64,000 bases of DNA, taken from NCBI GenBank assembly GCA_012862575.1, contig BLSF01000082.1, positions 89,646 through 153,645 of the forward strand, in the 5' to 3' direction. Below the pieces are notes generated by a model, which was not told the origin of the DNA, made no database searches, and saw only the letters and a program-made list of their open reading frames with translations. How positions within the stretch are numbered: the stretch's first letter is position 1; each line of letters opens with the position of its first letter. Source of the DNA: Parietichytrium sp. I65-24A (taxonomy: Eukaryota > Sar > Bigyra > Thraustochytrida > Thraustochytriidae). A program made the translations under genes and the position numbers. Shown here in pieces: positions 10,385 to 21,300 of the stretch.

Positions 10385-11908
10385 TTAGACTGGAGAGTGC
10401 GCAACCACAGATTTGGAGTGCTCTGGCAGGACGACATTTGCTGGGTCTGGTGCAGGCTTCTTCTTGATGATGTAGATGCCAAAGAGAACACAGGCGATAG
10501 CCATAGCGACCAGTGCACCGACGAAGGCAGGGAGAATTGGAAAAGGATCGCTGTTGTCGGTCTTGGTAGCATCGTTCGAGCTGCCATCAGCAAAGCCGAA
10601 GTCGTTGGCATCGCCCTCAAGAGCCTGAATGTCAAAGTACTGGCGGTCGTATGAGGTGGAAATGCTGCCTCCGGATGCCGTCAAATAGGTTCCCCAAGCG
10701 CTGCGAATGGCAATCTTGCCGGTGGTCGTGCTTCTGGACAAAGTAAACATGGAGGATGTCCCAGCGCTGTAGTGACCAGGCTGAATCAAAATTGCTTTTG
10801 CGCCAACCAACGAGGAGACCGCGACACTTGCGTAGGAGAGCTTGTTGATGATCTGAAACCCGCCGTCTGGGTTGATCTGCTTGGTGACCCATTGAGCGCC
10901 AACATCCTCGGTGACATTCAAGTCGCTTTCGGTAGTGAGAGCGCCTTCGCTATCTGAGTGCAAGTACAAGTTATCGGTCTTGAGGGCAAAGATGCTCTCC
11001 AAGTCTGCGTCCACGTTCACCAACCCAAACTTAGTTGCGCTGGCGGCCACAACAAGAGCCCCCGTGTCATCCATCGTCACGTAGAGTCCATCGCCAATTC
11101 GGAGAACGAGCTCCTCGTCGGAGTCTCCGGAAACCTCTAGAGCTACGTTGCGTGTGAAAGTTCCAATAAAGAAGGATCCAGGCAACGCTGCGCTCACCTT
11201 GTCGCCAACATTGAGTGGGAACAACATCTCAGCCCCGTTATAGACGTTGATAAGATTTACGAACCCATTTCCCTCGGTGTTTTGAACGACCCACTGAGTA
11301 TGCGTATCTTGCGCGGCAGATGTAGACTTGAGCTGGACGTCCACAGACCATGAGTCCTCGCTAATCACAGTGATGAACTTGCTGTTTGGAGCTTTCAGAG
11401 CAAACTTTCCGTTTTCCAGCCCAGTCGCAGGGGTTTCCAAAAAAGTGACAGCGAACCTACTGGTCTCAGTTTTTTCCTGTCCAGCAACGAGAGAGCTTCC
11501 CTCAATGGTCAGATAGTTGCCGAACCCAGTTCGAAAGTACACAGAATCGTCTCCAGCCTCTTCCAGGTAGAAAAGTGGCGAGTAGATCATTGCAACAATG
11601 GCCCCTTGAGGGACTAGTGCGACGGTCCCGGCGGAAGTGGACATGACGGTGTGCGTTTCTTTGCCATTCATGATGCGGAACCCAGTTTCGCTCTGAAACA
11701 CCAGCTTCCATTGCGCGCCGTCATCTTCTGCCGGGGTAGCGCTCTGAACGAGGAGTTCATTCGACGTGTTCGCGCGTGCCACGAATTCTCCGCTGCCGGA
11801 TCCGAAGGCAAAGACGCGGCCCTGACGGAACTCTGCCGGCCCAATGCTCAATGCCGATGCCACGCATGTCGCAAGAGCGATAAACTTCGTCACTGTTGTC
11901 GCCAACAT
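10385..11908 (-). CDS. Type I membrane protein with fascin/beta-trefoil-like ectodomain, copy 2
   Basis: This 507-residue paralogue of the gene at 6694-8199 is collinear along its whole length. Both proteins share the stem WKLVFQS, the block (E/F)VLFPLN/EMLFPLN followed by (S/A)ALPG and FTRNV, the GTSSMFT(I/L) motif and RSAWGTYL. The N-terminus is a signal peptide (hydrophobic residues about 9-22, KFIALATCVASALS). A single membrane helix sits at about 455-480 (FVGALVAMAIACVLFGIYII), followed by KKK and a Pro-rich tail ending VVAHSPV. The cytosolic tails of the two copies differ completely, so they may bind different partners. No catalytic motif is seen. A surface adhesion or lectin-like role is inferred, not shown. 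Confidence 0.85.
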   Translation of the reverse strand: MLATTVTKFIALATCVASALSIGPAEFRQGRVFAFGSGSGEFVARANTSNELLVQSATPAEDDGAQWKLVFQSETGFRIMNGKETHTVMSTSAGTVALVPQGAIVAMIYSPLFYLEEAGDDSVYFRTGFGNYLTIEGSSLVAGQEKTETSRFAVTFLETPATGLENGKFALKAPNSKFITVISEDSWSVDVQLKSTSAAQDTHTQWVVQNTEGNGFVNLINVYNGAEMLFPLNVGDKVSAALPGSFFIGTFTRNVALEVSGDSDEELVLRIGDGLYVTMDDTGALVVAASATKFGLVNVDADLESIFALKTDNLYLHSDSEGALTTESDLNVTEDVGAQWVTKQINPDGGFQIINKLSYASVAVSSLVGAKAILIQPGHYSAGTSSMFTLSRSTTTGKIAIRSAWGTYLTASGGSISTSYDRQYFDIQALEGDANDFGFADGSSNDATKTDNSDPFPILPAFVGALVAMAIACVLFGIYIIKKKPAPDPANVVLPEHSKSVVAHSPV

Positions 11909-14900
11909 CTTGCTCTTCGTGCTGGTTGCTTGCTTCTTGATTCACGGTCAGTTCCGTGCGGCCTGTCTGTGATCTTGATTTGGGGTCTGCTGCAATCTGG
12001 TCTTGCATGCTTCTCTTCAGCTCGTTCTCCACAGTAAATCTATGGAAACGAGGGACTTGTCGTCCACAGCGTACATTTTGTCAGAAGGAAAGGTTGGAAT
12101 CACACCGAGTCCAACAGTGCCAAATAGGGATCATCACCATCTGCACTGCAGCATTTTTGTTTTTGTATCTCGGCCGGATCTGCGCGGCCAACTTTCGTCC
12201 GACCGCAGCTTTGAGGCACTTACTGCTATCGATGCCGGGGTGGCGGGGCGGGAAGCAAAGAATCTTCGGAACTCTCTTTGTTACAGTCCTGCGCACGTGA
12301 CGAATCGACTAAGAATCGATTCTCCTCAACGTATACTCGGATACATACACTGTCAAGTTAATATATCGAATCAGAATCAGAAAAGTGTCACTTGTCGCTT
12401 GCACATTCGGAGGCAAGCGGTTGGTCTTCACTCCGTCAAAGTCATGAGCGAATTTGTGGCGTACCCTTTGCCTTGTGTGGGCCGTGGCATCTACATCTAG
12501 CCATCTCGTGTTGACCAGAGATTTTAGAGATCAACTTTCGTCATCGCTTCGAGGAAATTCAGTGCCTCTAACGGCGCAGAAAGTTTCTCAGATTCCTGTC
12601 ATCTGCCATTTGGACCTCGACGACATAGGCCGTTTACTAATTCTGCTCTTTCAACTTGAAGCCGAATGTGCAAGAAGCAAGATGCAGCGTGAGCGGGGAA
12701 CAGGCTTGGCCCACAAGATCCAAGATTTGTGGCCATGCGCCGCTTGCCAGGATACGTTCACAATCGAGTCGCAAGTCTAAAGGCTTTTCGCAAGTAGGAC
12801 AGAGAGCAGCAAGAGAATTCAGAATCGCAAATGCACCAGCAAAAATGTAAATCTGTGTCTTCCTAAAATTACATCATTCATAACTCAGAGGTCGTCTACT
12901 TCTATGACGAGCTTTACAGTTTGTAGAAATCGAAGAGAGCTTCTTGGCGTCTCTGACGTCGAGACTGTTGAGAGCGGAAGCTATGGCAAACGGCAAAAGC
13001 AGTTCCTCAGAAAATCCAGGAACAGCACTTGTGCCTGTGACTGGCATAAGGACGGACGGTGTCTTCAGTGTGCCCTCTCCCCGCACTCATCGCATTCAAT
13101 TCACTCATTGCACTCAATGGCGGGAGAGTAAAGACACTCAACCCTTCCGAGCCTCGGAAGGTTCTGAGTGTTTCGGAGCACACAATGAATGGCACGATAC
13201 GATGCGATACTGAGTACTCAGTACACAGGTTTTTTAGAACCTCGCAAAGGCTTGCTTCCTCTCAGCTGGCAACACTTGCCATTTGGCCGTGTGCTGGTTG
13301 GTACAACTTGGTGCAGAGAGATCATGCAGCTGGATAGAGCGATAGAGGCACATATCATGACCTTCACTGGTGGACCATGGAATAGCTTTTCACATCGTTC
13401 CACTCACTCACTCACTCACTATTCTTCCCACGTTGCACTTGCAGTTTACGCGCTACTCAAGTTCAAGGCCGGCCGCTCATTCTGCGCCACTCTGCTAGAA
13501 CGCTGGCAGCGCTGTTTAGTTAAGCAAAGAGAGGCGCCGAGGCGAGGAGTGCGAGGAGGCCTGAACTTTTGAATGTAAAGAGGTGAAAGACAGCCATCCG
13601 CATCGCATCGCCTGCACGCGGTCTGAAAAGACACGCATGCGCTAGAGTCTGCCTATCTGTTGAAACCTCTCATTTCCTCTTGCATCTGATCGACTCTCAG
13701 GAAAGCTTCCTCTATTCTGGACTCCTTCTCGCTTTTTTCCTTCCTTCCTTTCTTCCTTCCCATCACATCCACGCCACGCCACTGGCAGTGAGTCTGTGAC
13801 TACCGTTCTCTGACATCTCTGACTCAGCGATTCGTAGTAGCGAGCACAAACCGCACACGCTTGAGACTCGGAAGTTGTGGACGAATGGATGGATGGATGA
13901 ATGAATGGATGCATGCCACTGCCAGAACAGTTGGAACAGGAGACGAAGACGGGCCACTGAGCAGCAGTGAGTTGTGAGTTGTGAGGCGTTGTGAGCTGTG
14001 CCACTTGAAACTGCCGTGAAAGCGTTTCCTCAAGTGCCAACTGCGTTCCAATTGCCCCGACTGCAGGAATTGGGACTTGGCAGCGGCTATGCCTCTCTAA
14101 AACCCGGCTAATGAGTGCACCGAATTTGCCTTCCAGCATCTCCCGAAAAAGCGGAGTGACGCAACTCACAACATCACAACATGAGCATCGCTCTCACCAC
14201 TCTTACCGCTTCTGTGAGTGAGTCGTGAGCACACCAAGCTAGAACTTGAATGCCTCATCTCTAACCGCTCTCACTTGGAGCCACTGGGAAGGCCATCTGC
14301 GCCGAAAATTTGTGTCTTCTCGCACTTCTCGCGCGCTCTATGCGCCCTGGTAGTGCGAGCGCTACACGACATGCGCCGCCCCTTCTTTTGTTTTTGTGTC
14401 TGCCTAACTTTGAGCATCCCGCCTACGTGCCAATGAGTTTCCTGCATTCATTGGCTTGCTATGGCTTGCTCCTTCTTTGTCTTTGTCTCTCACTTTTTCA
14501 CTCTGAGAGTCGGTGAGAGCGGTCCAATCGCTTCATTTTGGCCCGACCTTGTTTTCGCTGCTTGAGATCGAATTGATTAACACTGTCAAGTAAAAAGATG
14601 CGGGATACAGGGTTTGAGACTTTGCGGCATTTGCGAGACACGGCTCGTCAAGTTTTCAAAGTGCTCTGTTGATTGTTGAATTAATTATTTTGATTTTGAT
14701 TTTCTGAAATAGAATTTTTTTTAGAATTTTATAGAGAGTTCGAGAAAAATAGGAGATGGAGTGACACTGGCAATGAATTACTTTTGACTGTACTGTAGGA
14801 TAAAATCTAAGAGGGAGCCAAAGCAGATTCGAAGGAGTTCATGCGAGTTCCAAGGAACACATCGTTGAACCACGTGCCGGTACCGGAACCGGGAGCTTTG

Positions 14901-15162
14901 GAAACAAGTTCCGGAGCTGGTGATGACATCAGAAATTAGAAAAGCTCAGGACGAGGATGTTCATGACGCACCTTCGAGAGATTTAGCCGTAAGACACTCT
15001 GCTTTTTCAGCCTTTAAACGTTGCCTACAGAGTAAACATGTGGAGGCCACAAGCGACAGATGTGAGCTCCGAATCAGGGCGAAGGAGGGATTTCTCGAGG
15101 TTCCTCTCGAACATGATATATGTACACAACAGCGACAAACTTGACCGAACCAGTCAAGAAAA
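11909..15162. other. Gene-free region of 3.2 kb
   Basis: I see no supported gene. Open frames on both strands (the longest is 175 codons at 13642-14169, minus) lack recognisable sequence and are rich in repeat-derived residues. Features include a CACTCACTCACTCACT run near 13400, a TTCCTTCC run near 13740, a GGATGGATGGATGAATGAATGGATG run at about 13885-13912 and a CCGGTACCGG palindrome at 14877-14886. The segment 14560-14760 is strikingly AT-rich. Confidence 0.5.
11979..11999 (-). promoter_or_regulatory. Upstream block shared by the tandem paralogues (copy 2)
   Basis: The plus-strand block TTTGGGGTCTGCTGCAATCTG is the counterpart of 8251-8270. It lies 71 bp before the start of the second fascin-like gene. 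It differs by one insertion and a few substitutions. Confidence 0.35.
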
Positions 15163-15714
15163 TTACGCGCCGAGCAGGTCGTAATCGTCGAGTTTGTCGT
15201 TGTATTTCATTACGTGTCTGCGGATCTTGGAAGAGTCCACCCAAGTGACATAGTCTTCCATGGACCGGGTTACCAAGAATGCCGGGTCTGTGACTACTTC
15301 AGGTCCGACGCGCACTTGGCCTTGCTCGATAAACGTGATCGCCTCCTTCAAGGTCTCCGCAAACTTGAGCCTGCACATAACGACTGGCAAGCGGCGCCTG
15401 CAAAACGACGAGACCGAGACCTTCTCTGCAAGCTCCAAGTTCTTCTTGCGAGGGATAAGCCCCATGTTATACAACTTGTCCAGCAACTGCTCCGTCATCT
15501 TGATCCTGAAAGGGTCCTTTGGGTCCAACTTTTCGATCCTCGCGCCGAGCCTCGTCACCATGCCCACCAGCCTGTTATACTTGATGTAATCCTCTCGGCC
15601 TTGTACTCTGTACCGGCGCATGACTTGAATCTCTCGCAAGGTATTCTCCCTGCTAAAGTTCATCAAGTCCACCTTCTTGAGCAGCTTCTGCTCATGGTGC
15701 TTGAGGGTCCTCAT
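15163..15714 (-). CDS. IMP3: IMP3, U3 snoRNP protein for 18S rRNA processing
   Basis: IMP3 is a nucleolar component of the SSU processome. With IMP4 and MPP10 it helps U3 snoRNA pair with pre-rRNA for the early cleavages that release 18S rRNA. The 183-residue product matches the family length (about 180). It shows the family N-terminus (LKHHEQKLLKKVD), the RRYRVQGREDYIKYN segment, and an S4 RNA-binding domain at about 107-165 containing SSFCRRRLPVVM, FIEQGQVRVGP and VVTDPAFLVTRSMEDYVTWV. This last block is nearly invariant across eukaryotes. The ATG at 15712-15714 gives the standard N-terminus. No intron is needed. Confidence 0.97.
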   Translation of the reverse strand: MRTLKHHEQKLLKKVDLMNFSRENTLREIQVMRRYRVQGREDYIKYNRLVGMVTRLGARIEKLDPKDPFRIKMTEQLLDKLYNMGLIPRKKNLELAEKVSVSSFCRRRLPVVMCRLKFAETLKEAITFIEQGQVRVGPEVVTDPAFLVTRSMEDYVTWVDSSKIRRHVMKYNDKLDDYDLLGA

Positions 15715-17171
15715 CTTGCCAGCTTCAAATTACACAATGCAATGCCGAATTCCGAGCCAATCTACTCGCCAGGGCCGCAGACGTCCAACGCCCAACGTCA
15801 AACGTCAAACTAATGAACGAAAAACGCAAAACGCAAAACGAAGAGCAATTGCAAAAGACACCGTAAAACGTAAAACGCAATGCCTTTCTTTGGATCTCTT
15901 CCGCCCACGACAACCGTCTGAGAGATATGAGAGATATGAGAGAGTGAGTGAGAGAGAGAGGCGTTTCGGATGTGGGGAAGCGGGGGTACTCGCTGCGCAC
16001 CCTTCGACACGTGCTTGTTCCTTCCTCTCTTGTGGCTCTTTTTTTTCTGTCACTTGATTCTTATTTGAGAGCACAACTCAAGAAACTTTAGATGGGTAAA
16101 TGGGTGGATGTAGCTCGCTTACCGTTTCTGTTAGTAAACTTATTACCGACTCGTAGAATTTAGATTAATTCATTGCGTAGCGGTGTTAAGGAGTGATACG
16201 GAGTGACGGAGGCTAAAGGTTTTGGTATATAACTGGTAGTGGAGCTTGATAGTTCCGGGCGGTATAAGAGATAGAGAGCCAGGTAGCATAGCGAAGGTTA
16301 GGCGCGGTATTGTGTGGAGGTGCGGAACGCTTCGTGGAGAACAAGAACAAAATGAACCTTAAACGAAGGCTATACAAATTGGAGCGTTTCTTATCAGTAA
16401 GTTAATATAAATAGGTAGTAGACTCACTGTTCGCGACACGATAACATTAACAGGGCTCTCTGTACCCAGCCAGCCAGAATTCAAATATGTCAAACCAAAC
16501 AATCCTATCTGACTCCGTGTTCTGAATGCTTCTTCAAAATTCTAAATTTTCCGAATTGTAGACTTCTTTAAATAATTTGCAATTCTTTCCAACTCAATGC
16601 CAACTCAACTTTCGAACTCGTTGAATTCTGACAACAACTACAAAAAGAAAACAGGAAACAGGAAACAAAGCAAAGCCCTCCTTTCCAACTCTCTTTCGAC
16701 TCTTGAGCTCTCTATTAGTAGAGCTCTAGCTAGGAGTAGCCAATAGCTAGCTAAAAGTGATGGTTACTCACACGTCAGTACTCGAGTACCGGTACTGCGT
16801 ACGTGTACACTGAGCAGTCCTCAGGAGTCCTGAGTACCCGAGTACCCGAGTACCAGCCAGTGCTCATTCACAGAATAAACTGTACACGGAGCAACTACCA
16901 GCTAAACTCCAAATCCCACAAAGTCATCACATACACTCACTCACTCACACACTCACACTCTTGTCGTCCCAACAATCAACGCTCAACGCTCAACTCTCAA
17001 CTCTCTGCCAGTGCTCTCGCGAACCAGCAAACCAGCAAACTATCGCAAAGAGCGCACACAGTTGACAATTGGCAATTGGCAATTGACAATTGACAATTGG
17101 CACTTGCAAGTTGCAGTTAGTTAGTTGCAAGTTAATTGGCATTTGGCACTTGTGTCACAATTACGACAAGC
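15715..17171. other. Divergent intergenic region between IMP3 and the WW-domain gene
   Basis: It contains tandem repeats of CGTAAAACG/CGCAAAACG type near 15785-15880 and GAGATATGAGAGATATGAGAG at about 15921-15943. A dense GTAC-rich palindromic cluster lies at 16777-16856. ACTCACTCACAC repeats occur near 16935, CAACGCTCAACGCTCAACTCTCAACTC near 16978, and repeated GGCAATT/GACAATT units at about 17063-17101 just before the WW gene. No ORF of interest is present. Confidence 0.5.
16777..16856. repeat. GTAC-rich palindromic cluster
   Basis: Over 80 bp there are a TACCGGTA palindrome (16787-16794) joined to CTCGAG, CGTACGTGTACAC, the imperfect inverted repeat TCCTCAGGAGTCCTGAG, and three direct copies of GAGTACC (partly CCGAGTACC). 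The cluster could form a hairpin in single-stranded DNA or RNA. It is the densest example of a motif scattered through the non-coding parts of the window. Confidence 0.55.
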
Positions 17172-17897
17172 ATGCACAGGCGCGGGCAGGATGGCGGGCG
17201 TGGACGCGGACGAGATATGGTGCTTCCCGCGTGGGCGACCAAGCCTGGAGGAGGTCCTGGAGGAGCAGTCGGCGCAGGAGCGTCGGATAGAGACAGAGAC
17301 AGAGACAGAGATAGAGATAGAGGCGAGGACCCACGGCGACGGAGCAGAGCGCACAACGAGTACGGATCTGACGAGTATCGACATCATCACGGGCACTCTG
17401 CTGGCTCTCAGCACGCACAAAGCTCGCATGGCCAGCATTCTCAGCACTCGCAGCATTCTCAGCACTCGCAGCATTCTCAGCACGGCCAGCACAGCCAGCA
17501 GAGAGCAGGAAAGGCAGGCGGATACGGCGACTCTGGTTCGGGGGAATATCAGCGCCACTCGAAGGCCTACGGCGGCAGAGGTGGGTACGGAGAAAGTGGC
17601 TCGGATGAGTATCGCAGAGGAGCGAATGGAGCAGAGCCGCAACTGCCGAGCGGTGCGCGAGTGGGGCGATGGGTTACGCAAGTGGACCCGGCGTCCGGCG
17701 CAACGTACTTTTGGGACCCGGTTGCTAGAGTTTCCTCATGGGCGCCACCGCGAATTCCCCCAGGGCCTCCGCAGAGCGGCCGCCCGCTGCCCTTGCCGAG
17801 CATAGACTGGGTAGAAGTGATGGACCACGCCTCCGGGAGACACTATTATTGGAACGAGGCGACCGATGTTACCACATGGGAGTTTCCCAGGAGCTGA
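17172..17897 (+). CDS. Two-WW-domain protein with RD and HSQ repeats
   Basis: This 241-residue protein carries two C-terminal WW domains. The first runs W167 to W190 with the YFWDP core; the second runs W213 to W236 with the HYYWNEAT core and a final Pro. WW domains bind short Pro-rich peptides. The N-terminal part is disordered: a Gly/Arg start, a short LPAWATKPG linear motif near 18, an alternating Asp-Arg run at 39-50, and HSQ tripeptide repeats at about 86-110 encoded by an 18-base DNA repeat (about 17435-17495). RD runs next to WW domains are typical of nuclear splicing or transcription adaptors such as PQBP1 and PRP40-type proteins, so a pre-mRNA role is likely but inferred. The first ATG in the frame (17172) is used; upstream codons lack an ATG. 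The 3' end converges on the large gene at 18311. Confidence 0.8.
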   Translation: MHRRGQDGGRGRGRDMVLPAWATKPGGGPGGAVGAGASDRDRDRDRDRDRGEDPRRRSRAHNEYGSDEYRHHHGHSAGSQHAQSSHGQHSQHSQHSQHSQHSQHGQHSQQRAGKAGGYGDSGSGEYQRHSKAYGGRGGYGESGSDEYRRGANGAEPQLPSGARVGRWVTQVDPASGATYFWDPVARVSSWAPPRIPPGPPQSGRPLPLPSIDWVEVMDHASGRHYYWNEATDVTTWEFPRS

Positions 17898-18310
17898 GGC
17901 AAATTCGAAGCTGGATGGATCCTCTGTTGTTCTTAGGTTCTTAGGTCCGACCAAGTCTCCCGCCTTAGCTTGTTAGAATTTTGTGGCAATGTGTACAGGT
18001 ACTCATTCAAGAGCCACCTTGACTCGAATTATAAACTACCTTGTTTTTGTAAATCCTACCCTTTTTTTTTTTTTTTTTTTTGGAAGTCACACCCCGTTCA
18101 TCTCGAGCAAAATAGGAGAGATCACGATATGCCGCTGTAACGAACAGCTCATGCGGCAAAGACGCAATTTTCCATTTCCGAGTTTAGTCGAAATGAATGA
18201 GAGTGGAAAATTGATGGCTAAATGTTGTAATTTTTCAATTGAAAGTTTAGCTGCAAGTAGAGAGCTCTGGGGCCCAGCAATTAACAAACCAGCTCAGAAT
18301 TCGGAGAACG
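17898..18310. other. Short convergent intergenic region with a poly-T run
   Basis: This is 413 bp between two gene ends. A 20-base T homopolymer lies at 18062-18081. TTCTTAGGTTCTTAGG is directly repeated near 17930. It probably holds both polyadenylation sites. No gene is seen. Confidence 0.5.
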
Positions 18311-21300
18311 TCAAGTTGCAGGTACCTTCGACTCAGGGGTCAGCATTTCCACTACAGTATCGACCACGCCTTTGCAAATGTCTTGGGCAAGATCAAACGC
18401 CTGAGCGAGCTGCTCTGTGGTTTCTGCAGCGTTAAACTTCACCCCGTCACAAGCCCGGGTCTCGATTACTTTTGTCACATAGCGAATCGCGTGACGAAGA
18501 GGTAGCCCTGGATGCCGCTGCGTAACAAGTCGCCCAATCTCGAGAATCTGCACGTTTGCGCGATCATCCACAAGGGGAAGGTGAAGTCCCAATTGTCTTC
18601 GCAGCTGGTTGAGGAGAAGCTTGAGCCTGTCAGAAAGCGAAGCATGCGCGTACCTCTCAAATTTTTCTGCCTCTCTCTGCCAAGCCGGGTCAGATACTTG
18701 AAAGATTTGATTTCGCAGTAAAAACTTCTCCGCGTCTGCATCGAGCCCAACTATGCTCAGGTTCTCCCCGCATATCTTTCGTATGGCAAAATAGGAAAGA
18801 GCGTCGTTTGGGTCACCTACAACGTCAAAGACAATGTCCTTTCGTGGACATGGAATCATGTCCGCAATGCGTATAAGAAACATACTCACAGCAAGCAGAG
18901 CTTTCTCTTCCTCTAGAGAATTTGTGTCACCGGCGTCCAAATAAACCTCACACGCATTCGCCGCAAGATTGACGCATTTGCTGTCCACGAAGAGATCACA
19001 CGAGCCAGCTACAATTTTGGAGGCCCAATTAGAGGGAGAACCTCCCCAACTACTCCAGAGCTGTCGGAGAAAGATTGCATTGTCTGCAAGGACTAGCGAG
19101 AGCCTGAGTTTCTCTGCATCGTCTTCTAACGCGTTTAATCGACTCAAGAGCGGGATGTTGCTCAGCACTCGACAAAAGGTCTCTATATCTTGAGGAGACA
19201 GCTTAAGAAAATAGTTGACAAACCACTCCAGCTGAACGTTCCGCTCGAATTTTAGTGACTGAACAAAAAGTGGGCTATCTGCAAGCAAGCAACGTGGGCC
19301 ACTAGATACCCCCGCACTCTTCACTAGGCGCGACAAGCCATTTCTTTCCAAAAACGCCTCAGTGACAGTATCAAGCTCCTTGCCCGAATCTTTAGCAACC
19401 ATGTATAGATGCAAAAACAAGGTAAAGATCTTTGGACCATTTTCCTCATGGCAAATGATCTCCGCCGTCGGCGACGCTACCAATTCCTCTTGCATATGGA
19501 AACTGAGCCGTTCCGAGGCCCCTCTGCTGTATACTGCTCCTCCGACATTGCTCAGCACAAACTTTAGTGATGAGTCGGTGTCAGCTGACTCTAACAGCTT
19601 TGCGCCTTCATCTTCACTCTTGACAAGTTGGTCACCGTTGGCGTCTGCCATTCTCACGGTTAGCGGGATGGGGGTGTCAATTGCATTGCCGCCCGCGTCC
19701 CACAGTTTCCAAGAGTCGATGAGCTTACACTTATCCATTCGTGGCAAAGGCAAGCTACTTGCGTCGAGGTTGGGATTGAGTGGTTCAATTTTGGGATAGA
19801 GGATATGGATCGACGCCTTCCCGAGAACCGATTTGATTCCCAAAACGAGCCCTTTGTCTGAGCTGGCACGCTCCAGATCCATCATCGTAAGTTTACCGAC
19901 ATCTCTTTCCACCGGCACATCCAAGTCGTCTGTGTATTCCGTTCGAGGCACTTTTTCCACCATCATCAGAAAAGGGTCGGCAGCTTGCGTTTGCTTCCAG
20001 GGTGGTAAATCTTCCGATTTGGGAGATCCTGGGAGTGAAACCCCCTTTGTATCGTTCTTCGTCCAAAGCATTTTGACCGGCTGATACATCGTGCTATGAA
20101 GAAATTTGGCTTCTTCCAAGCCGGTTTCCTTTGAGTTACTCATTGCCACAGACGATAAGTTGTTTGCCGGAGACAGAATGGAGTCGCGAAAACTCCAGAA
20201 TGGCGATTCACGTGGAGACATGCAGAGTGATGCCCTGCGGACAATATCGTCGCTCAGTTCGCCCAAATGCTGTGGCCCTTGCGGTGAGGCGCCACCTTTG
20301 GCCATCGGAGACTTTGTCTTCTCTCCGGCTGTGCTCGACTTTTTGGCAAACGGGATGATTGTCTTTTTGGTTTTCACCTTGAGGTCCTTTCGAAGCCACT
20401 TACTGTAGTCCTTGCGAAGCTTCATAATCGCCTCCAGTTCTCGAGCTGCGCTAACTTCCTCTTCGGGTATGTTTTTATCGAGGTTTCCCTCTTCTAGGGC
20501 TGCGTTTGTATCACCGCGGGCACCTTCCAAATTGGCGCCCGTTCCAAGCTTTTCGTTGGCCCATCGGGTCACCACCGCTCGAGCTCGAATCTCGGCCTTG
20601 TAAATTCTCGTTCGGTTGACCTTGTTTTTGGCAAGTTGCTCGATGAGCTTGGCGACAAGTGCTTGTTCGAACTCTGACTTTGAGGTCCACGAAAGTTTGA
20701 GAAGCCTGTAAAGTGAGCTTGCGCATATATGTTCCTGGGTCTTCACATTGTCGCCGCTTAAATAGAGTAGGCCAACAAGGGCGTTCGCCTGTCTTATCTC
20801 GTCAGAGCGATCACACGCAAAGCTGAGGATCATCTTGGTGACCTTCGTCCTTCGAAGGAGCTCGTGGCCGTACTCTGACAGGTCTATCCTGCTCAGCATC
20901 TTCGCACCAAACGCTTGCTGTTTGAGACCCACGTGAGGTATTTCGCTGTAGTCGAGGCAGATGAATCTCCGCGCAAGAGCGATCAATGCCGGCTCCCCAA
21001 CATCTCTTTTGAAAGGTAGAGAAACGACTATGGATGCTGCGAGCCTCTTGCACTTTGCATTCGCATCTCGATACCACTCGCAGGGGTCCGTGTCATACTC
21101 GTCGCAAACGAGGCTAAAAAGTGTGTCGAGGACTTCTGGGCATAAAATTGTGGCCTGAAACAGTTCTGACTTTGTCATGGCCAACGTCCGCAACAGCTTC
21201 AAAGTGCTGATGAGAACCTCATAGTGTTTCCTCTTTGCTGGCGAACGGCCGCTCAACGCTCGGCTTGTTTGGCCAAAATTCTCAATGATGGCACAGAAAA

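Noticed and set aside
12081-12780. Short frames around 12.0-12.8 kb
   Set aside because: No homology by eye, overlapping frames on both strands and mixed start codons. No evidence of a gene.
13642-14169. Minus-strand ORF of 175 codons
   Set aside because: The translation is driven by GGATGGAT-type repeats (runs such as HPFIHPSIHSS) and shows no conserved feature.
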